NCBI GenBank assembly: GCA_022563775.1
Contig: JADFMS010000005.1
Location: 1-56,779 of the forward strand
Direction: 5' to 3'
Origin: Fidelibacterota bacterium
GTDB taxonomy: Bacteria; Marinisomatota; SORT01
Length of the DNA: 56,779 nt
Part shown: positions 49,738 through 56,779 of the stretch, piece by piece
Position numbering within the stretch: position 1 is the stretch's first letter
How the letters are laid out: the number at the start of each line of letters is the position of its first letter
Notes under the pieces: generated by a model
What the model was told of the DNA's origin: nothing
Seen by the model: only the letters and a program-made list of their open reading frames with translations
The model's database searches: none
Translations under genes and position numbers: made by a program

Positions 49738-51971
49738 TATCTTAGTCTCCTTTCTAACAGTTCCGGTAATGCTGATTCATATTTAGTTCTCAACTCGGTA
49801 ACGGGTATGTCAAAATACTTGTTTATCGAGAGACTGTTTTCGGAAACCTTGCCTATTGTCTCGCATGGTATCTCGAATGCTCCGCTAACTTCCTCAATTC
49901 GCATCAGATCACTCTCTGAAACCGTTACAATTATTGCCGATTGAGTCTCTCCGAAGAGAAGCTCATCGTCTCTCATCTTTCTACTTATTACGATGTTCGC
50001 TCCCATATTGTTTCTTCCGGCTATACAACACTCTGCGAGCGCAATCGCCAAGCCGCCATCTGAAATGTCATGAGCTGATTTGATAATCCCGCTTCGAATG
50101 CCTTCAAGCACAGTATCCTGAACCATTTTTTCATAATCAAGGTCTATGTTCGGAGCATCTCCTTCCACCCTTCCATGAATCAGATTTAGGTATTCAGACC
50201 CACCGAGGCAACCTTCAAGGTTTCCTAAAAGGATTATAAAATCGCCTTCATCGACAAAACCTGACTGCCTAATATAAGCCAGATCCTCTATCAAACCAAG
50301 CATTCCGATCACCGGCGTAGGAAAGATAGCTCCCTCGGGGTTTTCGTTGTAAAAGCTGACATTTCCACCCGTAACCGGAGTATCAAACGCAAGACAGGCT
50401 TCTCCTATACCTGCCACAGCTTCCTTGAACGTCCAAAATACTTCCGGATCCTCCGGGTTTCCGAAATTAAGACAATTAGTTATTGCGATAGGTTTCGCGC
50501 CTGTACAGACGACATTCCGAGCCGATTCCGCAACAGCTATCATGCCTCCTTTTCGAGGATTGATATAAGTATATCTACCGTTTCCATCTGTCTTTATCGC
50601 TATAGCCTTATTGGGCGACTCTTTTATTCTCATTACCGCCGCATCAGCTTTACCGGGACCAATCACTGTATTAGACTGTACCGTGCTGTCGTATTGTCGG
50701 TAAACCCATCTTTTACTTGCGATATTTGCTGTTGAGAGCAACTGGAGAAAAGTCGCTTCTATATCGGAAGGAACTTCAATAACTTTGACATCAAATTTCC
50801 TGAGCTTCTCAAGATATTCCGGCTGCCTGCTCTCCCTATGATAAACGGGAGCGCCACCTCCCAAAACAAGCGATTCCGCCGGTACTATTGCGCCTTCATT
50901 CCCTTTCATCTTGAACTTGAGTTCTGTTCCGATAACCACTTTTCCTATCTTAACACAATTAAGCTTCCACTTTTCGGCAATATTCAATACTTCTCTATCT
51001 TTTGCCTTTCTAACTACAAGGAGCATCCGTTCCTGAGATTCTGAAAGAAGGATTTCATAGGGAATCATCCCCTCCTCCCGCAACGGCACCTTTGAAAGAT
51101 CGATTTCCATTCCAACTCCACCCTTTTCAGCCATTTCGGCTGATGAGCAGATTATCCCGGCAGCGCCCATATCCTGCATACCTATAAGCAAATTTTGTTT
51201 TGTCAGTTCAAGTACTGCCTCCAAAAGTAGTTTTTCGGTAAATGGATCGCCGACTTGAACAGCCGGTCGCTTCTCCTCCGATTCCTCAGAAAGTTCCACA
51301 GAAGCAAAAGTTGCTCCATGAATGCCGTCTCTTCCGGTTGAGGAGCCTAATAACATTACGCTGTTGCCTTCTCCCTTTGCGATTGCGCTCGCCGTGTTAT
51401 TATGTTTCACAATCCCTACTGTCATGGCATTAACAAGCGGATTTCCTTCATAATGGGGATCGAAATAGATCTCTCCCGCTACTGTGGGAACTCCCATACA
51501 GTTGCCGTAATCGCCTATCCCACGCACTACTCCATCAAGAAGATACCTGTTTTTCGCGCTATCAAGAGGACCGAACCGTAATGAATTGAGAGAGGCTATC
51601 GGACGAGCGCCCATAGTGAATACATCTCTCATAATTCCCCCTACTCCGGTTGCCGCTCCCTGATAAGGTTCAATCGCCGAAGGATGGTTGTGGCTTTCTA
51701 TTTTAAACGCGACCGCAATTCCGTCTCCAATATCAACCAGTCCGGCGTTTTCTTCTCCTGCACCGGATAATATATGCTTACCTTCTCCTGGAAGTTTTTT
51801 TAACTCTGCGATAGAGGATTTATATGAGCAGTGTTCGCTCCACATTACGGAAAATATTCCCAATTCGGTATAGTTCGGATCTCTTCCGAGAATACCCTTA
51901 ATTTCTTCAAACTCAGCCTCAGTGAGACCATGCTCAACAGCGAGTTCTAATGTAACTTTTTGCTCTTTCAA
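49737..51971 (-). CDS. purL: Phosphoribosylformylglycinamidine synthase, small PurL type
   Basis: The protein is 744 aa, the size of the small PurL that works with separate PurS and PurQ. Near the start it has [11 protein letters not shown] and [35 protein letters not shown], then [20 protein letters not shown]. The second half repeats the AIRS-like fold ([32 protein letters not shown] and [16 protein letters not shown]). It makes FGAM from FGAR, ATP and glutamine-derived ammonia in purine synthesis. No purS or purQ is in the window. It lies six bases after the NHL-repeat gene. Confidence 0.96.
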   Translation of the reverse strand: MKEQKVTLELAVEHGLTEAEFEEIKGILGRDPNYTELGIFSVMWSEHCSYKSSIAELKKLPGEGKHILSGAGEENAGLVDIGDGIAVAFKIESHNHPSAIEPYQGAATGVGGIMRDVFTMGARPIASLNSLRFGPLDSAKNRYLLDGVVRGIGDYGNCMGVPTVAGEIYFDPHYEGNPLVNAMTVGIVKHNNTASAIAKGEGNSVMLLGSSTGRDGIHGATFASVELSEESEEKRPAVQVGDPFTEKLLLEAVLELTKQNLLIGMQDMGAAGIICSSAEMAEKGGVGMEIDLSKVPLREEGMIPYEILLSESQERMLLVVRKAKDREVLNIAEKWKLNCVKIGKVVIGTELKFKMKGNEGAIVPAESLVLGGGAPVYHRESRQPEYLEKLRKFDVKVIEVPSDIEATFLQLLSTANIASKRWVYRQYDSTVQSNTVIGPGKADAAVMRIKESPNKAIAIKTDGNGRYTYINPRKGGMIAVAESARNVVCTGAKPIAITNCLNFGNPEDPEVFWTFKEAVAGIGEACLAFDTPVTGGNVSFYNENPEGAIFPTPVIGMLGLIEDLAYIRQSGFVDEGDFIILLGNLEGCLGGSEYLNLIHGRVEGDAPNIDLDYEKMVQDTVLEGIRSGIIKSAHDISDGGLAIALAECCIAGRNNMGANIVISRKMRDDELLFGETQSAIIVTVSESDLMRIEEVSGAFEIPCETIGKVSENSLSINKYFDIPVTELRTKYESALPELLERRLR

Positions 51972-51977
51972 CCGGTT

Positions 51978-53396
51978 TTATTCACCTTGTTTGATTTCAA
52001 CAACAATACCGTTTTCTTTCAGTTCCAAATCAATCTGTTCCCTGTCCGCAAAATACTTTTTTGAAGAATAAGTCGGTTTAGCCTCTAACCGGATTTCGTA
52101 TTTTCCTGCCGGAACTTTCTCATCCATAGAGTAATTCTTTTTACGCACATATCCATCAACTTCTTTGTAGATTTTTTCAAATTCACCCGGCATCATATTC
52201 CACCTGAATGTAATATTGCCGGGTCCGTACTTCTTACCGGTTTTGTTCAATCTTCTGACAAAATTATTGTCCTCATCGAAAATATCTACTTTCAAGATAG
52301 ACCGCTCGGTCAATTTTGCAGACAGATACACGCCCCCTTTCACGGTCTCTAATTTAACGTCCTGCAGGTCTGTTCCGATCAAATAGTACTGTACCGTTTC
52401 TTTCTCCCCAATTATTACCTGACCCAATCTTCTCCAGATGGCTATGCCCCTCGGTTCTATGAACTCATTCTTACTTTTCCCCTTCTTGCCAAAAGACGTT
52501 ATATATGATAAGTTGGAGTTGAATTTATGGATCAGATGATTCTTCTTATCGGTTGCGTAAATATTGTCATAATAATCGAGAGCGATAGCTGAGAACAATG
52601 CATCCGGATAACCAATATCAGCTCCCGTCACCTCTTTTGTCAAAACACCGTTGCCGGTTAGCTTTTTCAGGCTTGCCCCGCTGTTATCAGATACGATTAT
52701 CATGTTCTTTTTTCTGTATGACCATTTCTCCTGTATGTCAGTTACCGCCATGGAGATCGGATTATTCAGACTCAACCCGTCTCCCTCACCCCATATTTTC
52801 AGCACTTCGCCATCCGCCGAAAAGAACTGAATTCTGTTATTACCGCTGTCCAAAACATAAAAGTTTCCCTGTGAATCAAATTTAACGTCTAACGGCGCGT
52901 TGAATTCCCCTCTCCCATTTCCCTTTTTACCATATGTCCTCTTATGAGAGAGAGTCCCGCTGTCTTGCAGTTCCACTATCCTGTCATTACCGGTGTCCGC
53001 AACAAGAACCCTTCCTTCAGGATTAGCCGTGATACCATAAGGAGAATTCAACCGCTGCTCTTCGGGTAGATTTTTTCCATATATAGCCACCGAAAGAAGG
53101 GAATTATTATATATTATCGAATTATTCCCCCTGTTGACACCGTAAACCGTTATTTCGTCATCGTCTTTCGGAACATCAGGATCATCGCGCGATCTGAGTT
53201 TTACGGTGGCAAGGCCTTGCGGATCATCAACTTTCGCGCTAATACCAAGATAGAGTTTGAGCAGATACTTACCCGCCTTTCTAATCGGCGCATGTTTTTT
53301 CTGTGGGTGAACCAGGGTTGATTGGTCAGCTACTGTCTGCCCGTACGAAGCGGAAGAAATAAAAATCATTATAACCGCCAAAAAGGTTTTGCTCAA
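51978..53396 (-). CDS. Exported NHL-repeat beta-propeller protein
   Basis: The protein is 472 aa. The signal peptide is SKTFLAVIMIFISSASYGQ. Residues ~100-330 contain about five NHL-type repeats (LNSPYGITANPEGRVLVADTGNDRIVEL; FNAPLDVKFDSQGNFYVLDSGNNRIQFF). The C-terminal ~100 residues resemble a FlgD-type Ig-like module (LKVDIFDEDNNFVRRLNKTG and VPAGKYEIRLEA) but lack the YPNP start of the T9SS domains in the other cargo genes. It is probably a periplasmic or surface interaction module. Its start overlaps the uvrC stop by four bases (ATGA) and purL follows after six bases. Function not known. Confidence 0.85.
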   Translation of the reverse strand: MSKTFLAVIMIFISSASYGQTVADQSTLVHPQKKHAPIRKAGKYLLKLYLGISAKVDDPQGLATVKLRSRDDPDVPKDDDEITVYGVNRGNNSIIYNNSLLSVAIYGKNLPEEQRLNSPYGITANPEGRVLVADTGNDRIVELQDSGTLSHKRTYGKKGNGRGEFNAPLDVKFDSQGNFYVLDSGNNRIQFFSADGEVLKIWGEGDGLSLNNPISMAVTDIQEKWSYRKKNMIIVSDNSGASLKKLTGNGVLTKEVTGADIGYPDALFSAIALDYYDNIYATDKKNHLIHKFNSNLSYITSFGKKGKSKNEFIEPRGIAIWRRLGQVIIGEKETVQYYLIGTDLQDVKLETVKGGVYLSAKLTERSILKVDIFDEDNNFVRRLNKTGKKYGPGNITFRWNMMPGEFEKIYKEVDGYVRKKNYSMDEKVPAGKYEIRLEAKPTYSSKKYFADREQIDLELKENGIVVEIKQGE

Positions 53397-55228
53397 CTGA
53401 GGAGTTCCGTAAGCTGTTTTTTAATCGATTCAGCCAATTTTGTAGAAATACCGGGAACAACCGTCAGCTTATTTATTGGGGCGTCTTTAATATCATTAAC
53501 CGATTTAAATTCTGCGAGCAGCGCATTCCGTTTATTCGGTCCGACTCCTTTTACATCATCAAGAACCGAATGAAGATTTCTTTTTTTACGTAATTTACGA
53601 TGATACGTAATCGCAAAGCGGTGTGATTCATCTCTTATTTTCCTGAGGAGACTCAATCCGGGTGACGTTTTGGAGATATTTTGAGGCTCGCTCTGATCGG
53701 GTTTATACACTTCTTCCAAACGCTTTGCCAAACCTATTACATCCAAATCAAGAAGGTCGAGGTTTGTAAGAACTGACACAGCTGCGGAGAGCTGTCCTTT
53801 TCCACCATCAATGAGAATCAGATCGGGCAGCGGTTTATCTTCCTCCAAAACACGCCTATATCTCCGTAGAAGAATCTCTCTCATCATAGAATAATCATCC
53901 GGTCCTTCAACCGTCTTTATCTTGAATCTCCTATATTCACTTTTCTTGGCTGTGGCATTAATAAAACAAACCATTGATCCCACTGCGTCTTTACCCTGTA
54001 TATTCGAGATATCGAATGCTTCTATTCTACGCGGTATTTTTTCCATGTTCAGGTCATTTTTTAGAGCTGATAGACTCTTGGGAACGTAATCTGAACGGGC
54101 AATTTTATTTAGTATGAATTCCTTCAAATGTAAATTGGCATTTTTCATAGCCATTGAAAGCAGTTTCTTCTTTTTCCCCCGCTGAGGGGTCATGAGTTTT
54201 ACAAGGCTCCCCCTTTTCTTTCCCAGCCACTCTTCAATAGTTGTTGAATCGTTTAGCGTAAATTCAGTATAAACTTCTTTTGGCACGTTTTCAGCATTTG
54301 TATAATATTGTCCGACAAATTGCGAAAGGATTGATACTGATTGTTCGTTCTCAAGTCCCTTCAGAAAGAAATGTTCTAATCCTATCATCTTTCCTTCTCG
54401 AACGCGTAAGACAACCGCGCATGCGTTCTCCTCTTCCTGCGCGATTGTGATAAAATCCCTGTCGGTTTCTTCAAGCGATTCGACCATCTGAGATTCAGCG
54501 CGTTTTTTCAGTATTGAGAGCTGATCTCTAAAACGGGCTGCGTCTTCAAATTCTTCTGCCTCTGCCGCTTCCTTCATTTTGTTCGTAATATATGATATAA
54601 CGCCCGACATCTTTCCATTGAGATAATCTTCAACTTGCCGAACCATCGCAACATATTCTTTTTGTGATACCAGACCTTCGCATGGACCGTCACATTTTTT
54701 TATATGATAGTCCAAACAGACTTTTGCTTTTTTCTTCTCTATGAATTCATCATTTATATGATAGGAGCACGAACGAATAGAAAAGACTTTTTTCACTACC
54801 TTCAATGCTTGCCTGACCTTTGCCACATTCGTAAAGGGACCGAGATATTTCGACCCGTCACGGACAACCCGTCTCGTTAGAAACACCTGTGGATACGGCT
54901 CATTGGTTATCCTGATGTACGGAAAGCTCTTATCATCTTTTAGCGTGACGTTATATCGGGGAATATGCTCCTTTATAAGATTCGCTTCCAATATGAATGC
55001 TTCCACTTCATTATTTGTAGCAAGCCAATCAATATCTTCTATCTTTTTGACCATAACGAGCGTTTTGGCGTCTTTGGATGTCCCCTCCTGAAAATAGGAT
55101 CGAACTCTGTTTCTAAGCAGTTTCGCCTTGCCGACATAAATTATCTCCCCTTTTCCGCTCTTGAACAGGTAACATCCGGGACTTTTAGGAATCTCAGCCA
55201 ACTTTGCATGATTAATGTCAATCGGCAT
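53393..55228 (-). CDS. uvrC: UvrABC system protein C
   Basis: The protein is 611 aa from ATG 55228, favoured over GTG 55237 because AAGGA lies at the proper distance. The N-terminal GIY-YIG nuclease domain is GCYLFKSGKGEIIYVGKAKLLRNRVRSYFQ. The UVR motif is MKEAAEAEEFEDAARFRDQL (~residues 205-225). The RNase H-like endonuclease half has EAFDISNIQGKDAVGSMVCF and LILIDGGKGQLSAA. Two helix-hairpin-helix motifs lie at the end (LDDVKGVGPNKRNALL and LTVVPGISTKLAESI). It incises on both sides of damaged DNA. The start overlaps mce by 11 bases. Confidence 0.96.
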   Translation of the reverse strand: MPIDINHAKLAEIPKSPGCYLFKSGKGEIIYVGKAKLLRNRVRSYFQEGTSKDAKTLVMVKKIEDIDWLATNNEVEAFILEANLIKEHIPRYNVTLKDDKSFPYIRITNEPYPQVFLTRRVVRDGSKYLGPFTNVAKVRQALKVVKKVFSIRSCSYHINDEFIEKKKAKVCLDYHIKKCDGPCEGLVSQKEYVAMVRQVEDYLNGKMSGVISYITNKMKEAAEAEEFEDAARFRDQLSILKKRAESQMVESLEETDRDFITIAQEEENACAVVLRVREGKMIGLEHFFLKGLENEQSVSILSQFVGQYYTNAENVPKEVYTEFTLNDSTTIEEWLGKKRGSLVKLMTPQRGKKKKLLSMAMKNANLHLKEFILNKIARSDYVPKSLSALKNDLNMEKIPRRIEAFDISNIQGKDAVGSMVCFINATAKKSEYRRFKIKTVEGPDDYSMMREILLRRYRRVLEEDKPLPDLILIDGGKGQLSAAVSVLTNLDLLDLDVIGLAKRLEEVYKPDQSEPQNISKTSPGLSLLRKIRDESHRFAITYHRKLRKKRNLHSVLDDVKGVGPNKRNALLAEFKSVNDIKDAPINKLTVVPGISTKLAESIKKQLTELLS

Positions 55229-55643
55229 CTTCGTCACTTTCCTTATTCTTCAGATTTGAATTCAATTCAAATAACACACCACCGGTACTTTTAGGATGGA
55301 GGAAGACTATTTTCTTACCTCCCGCGCCGCTTTTCGGAGTCTCATCAATAATGTCGATACCTTTCTCTTTCAGCTCATCGATAGTTTCTTCCAGGTTATC
55401 GACCTCGAGACAAACATGATGAAGTCCTTCTCCCCTTTTTTCAAGAAACTTGGTGATGGGAGAGTCATCTCCAATCGGTTCGACCAGTTCCAAAGAGACG
55501 CCGTTAAGATCGTAGATCGCTGTGTTTACTTTTTCGGCACTGATAGTTTCCAATTCGGGTTCAACCCCGAGAAGAGATGTGTACACTCTGATTGATTCTT
55601 CGAGAGAATTTACGGCAATGGCAATATGGTCTATCTTTTTCAT
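55218..55643 (-). CDS. mce: Methylmalonyl-CoA epimerase
   Basis: The protein is 141 aa of the vicinal-oxygen-chelate fold. Metal ligands are expected at His in KKIDHIAIAVNSLEES, His in GLHHVCLEVDNLEET and Glu in GVLFELNSNL. The segment RVYTSLLGVEPELE and FLHPKSTGGVLFE fit methylmalonyl-CoA epimerase. It interconverts the (S)- and (R)-epimers on the propionyl-CoA/succinyl-CoA route. The mutase is not in the window. A glutaryl-CoA-dehydrogenase-like gene lies five bases upstream, so both belong to acyl-CoA metabolism. Confidence 0.9.
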   Translation of the reverse strand: MKKIDHIAIAVNSLEESIRVYTSLLGVEPELETISAEKVNTAIYDLNGVSLELVEPIGDDSPITKFLEKRGEGLHHVCLEVDNLEETIDELKEKGIDIIDETPKSGAGGKKIVFLHPKSTGGVLFELNSNLKNKESDEDAD

Positions 55644-55648
55644 TCGGT

Positions 55649-56779
55649 TTAGCTGAACGCTCCCAAGCCCGTTATCTGTTTACCGATTATCAGCGTATGC
55701 ATATCGTGAGTCCCTTCATATGTATAGACAGATTCAAGGTTTGCCATATGTCTCATTGTTTGATGTTCATCGGTTATTCCCGCTGCGCCCAATATATCCC
55801 TTGCGTTTCGGGCAATCTCAAGCGCCATCTTCACATTGTTGCGTTTTGCAAGCGAAACCTGTTCAACACTCTCTTTTCCTGCGTCCTTCAACTTTCCAAG
55901 CCTGAAAACAAGGAGTTGAGCTTTAGTGATCTCATTTAGCATATTTACCAATTTCCGCTGTACCAACTGAAATGAGGCTATCGGTTTATTGAACTGAATC
56001 CGCTCCTTGGCATATCTAAGCGCCTCATCATAGCATGCCATTGCCGCTCCGACAACACCCCATGCGATGCCGTACCTCGCCTGTTTAAGACAGGATAATG
56101 GTGATTTTAATCCATTTGATCCGGGCAGAACACTCTCTTTCGGAATCCTACAACCGTCAAACACGAGTTCGGATGTATCCGATGCACGAAGCGACAGTTT
56201 GCCTTTTATCTCATTTGACGAAAATCCTTTACTGCCTTTCTCAATAAGAAATCCTCTGATACCCTCATCAGTGGTAGCCCAGACCAATGCGACATCCGCG
56301 AGAGTTCCATTTGTTATCCACATCTTTGAGCCGGATATGACCCATTCATCTCCTTCAAGAACCGCTTTAGTGGTCATGCCCGCGGGGTCTGAACCGTGAT
56401 CGGATTCTGTCAGACCAAAACATCCGATAACCTCTCCTTTCGCCATCTTCGGCAGCCATTTTTGTTTCTGCTCTTCGCTGCCAAAAGCGTGAATTGGCCA
56501 CATTACAAGGGAACCCTGCACGCTGACGAAACTGCGAATCGCGGAATCAACCCTCTCCAGCTCCTGACAGATCAGACCGTAAACCGTATCGCTCGAACCG
56601 GCGCAGCCATACGCTTCGGGCAGATTCGCGCCTAATAAACCGAGCTCCGCCATCGGTTTAATCAGCTCTGTGGGAAAGGTGCCCTCACGATAGTGAGCTG
56701 TAATCAGCGGCATTATCTTTTCATCCGCGAACTCCCGGACAGAATCCCGCGTCAGACGCTCTTCTTCGGTGAGAAGTTC
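55649..56779 (-). CDS. Glutaryl-CoA dehydrogenase-like acyl-CoA dehydrogenase (5' end outside window)
   Basis: The minus-strand frame stays open to the window edge. The codons before the first internal ATG read LLTEEERLTRDSVREFADEK, the usual N-terminus, so about 376 residues are visible and only a few are missing. FAD- and substrate-binding blocks are GCFGLTESDHGSDPAGMTTKA and WVISGSKMWITNG. The sequence VYTYEGTHDMHTLIIGKQITGL near the end carries the catalytic Glu at the position used by glutaryl-CoA dehydrogenases, and the ending GLGAFS fits that subfamily. It oxidises and may decarboxylate glutaryl-CoA, passing electrons to ETF. Other short-branched substrates cannot be excluded. Confidence 0.9.
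   Translation of the reverse strand, partial: ELLTEEERLTRDSVREFADEKIMPLITAHYREGTFPTELIKPMAELGLLGANLPEAYGCAGSSDTVYGLICQELERVDSAIRSFVSVQGSLVMWPIHAFGSEEQKQKWLPKMAKGEVIGCFGLTESDHGSDPAGMTTKAVLEGDEWVISGSKMWITNGTLADVALVWATTDEGIRGFLIEKGSKGFSSNEIKGKLSLRASDTSELVFDGCRIPKESVLPGSNGLKSPLSCLKQARYGIAWGVVGAAMACYDEALRYAKERIQFNKPIASFQLVQRKLVNMLNEITKAQLLVFRLGKLKDAGKESVEQVSLAKRNNVKMALEIARNARDILGAAGITDEHQTMRHMANLESVYTYEGTHDMHTLIIGKQITGLGAFS

Overview
The window is about 57 kb of bacterial chromosome and appears to come from the FCB group, most likely a Neomarinimicrobiota (Marinimicrobia/SAR406)-type lineage. That placement is inferred from gene content and was not tested phylogenetically. It rests on a type IX secretion sortase (PorU), a PorV-like outer-membrane protein and several secreted proteins with a C-terminal NYPNPFNP-type sorting domain, on a short primary sigma factor, and on clear TTGACA/TATAAT promoters (including one exact TTGACA-N17-TATAAT) instead of the Bacteroidota TTTG/TAnnTTTG type. 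Most genes are housekeeping genes in long, tightly packed operons.

Layout. 1-591 is the end of an NFACT/RqcH gene. 1.07-3.1 kb is an M49 dipeptidyl-peptidase III lipoprotein. 3.7-10.7 kb is a minus-strand operon selA-selB-mutS-porV-like. 11.3-12.5 kb is an MFS transporter. 12.7-18.4 kb is a minus-strand block folE-queC-bcp-ffh-rpsP-rimM-trmD-rplS, in which ribosomal protein S16 carries a very long repetitive tail. 18.75-23.7 kb is the divergent operon porU-glutaredoxin-like-maf. 23.9-29.9 kb holds three secreted T9SS cargo proteins (metallo-beta-lactamase fold, beta-propeller, tandem-repeat protein). 30.0-37.5 kb carries GH57, rodZ, gapA, a cyclophilin lipoprotein, a secreted metalloprotease with a sorting domain and a YigZ/IMPACT protein. 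37.6-41.3 kb is an accessory zone that begins at an intact initiator tRNA. It holds degraded tRNA-fMet 3' ends, each followed closely by a short repeated minus-strand remnant, with a small lipoprotein, an RRM protein and an unknown protein between them. 41.3-48.7 kb holds rpoD, a beta-barrel/peroxiredoxin/DUF1272 operon, a PEGA lipoprotein, a second RRM protein, a sodium:alanine symporter, an inositol-phosphatase-family gene and a RimK-type ligase. 49.1-56.8 kb is a six-gene minus-strand operon gcdH-like, mce, uvrC, NHL-repeat protein, purL, redoxin.

How parts fit. PorU and PorV are the outer-membrane sortase and shuttle that in characterised T9SS anchor proteins bearing this C-terminal domain, and four such proteins are encoded in the same window. 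SelA and SelB imply selenoprotein synthesis, although no selenoprotein or tRNA-Sec is visible here. FolE and QueC are early queuosine-pathway enzymes. Mce and the glutaryl-CoA-dehydrogenase-like protein suggest acyl-CoA catabolism.

The most unusual signals are: the array of tRNA-fMet 3'-end scars with a conserved HKTTSN-type remnant, including one pseudo-tRNA split by a double hairpin; two exported proteins whose only well-supported start codons are ATT and ATC; the S16 extension; the two RRM proteins with arginine-pair tails; and several families of palindromic repeats filling the larger intergenic gaps.
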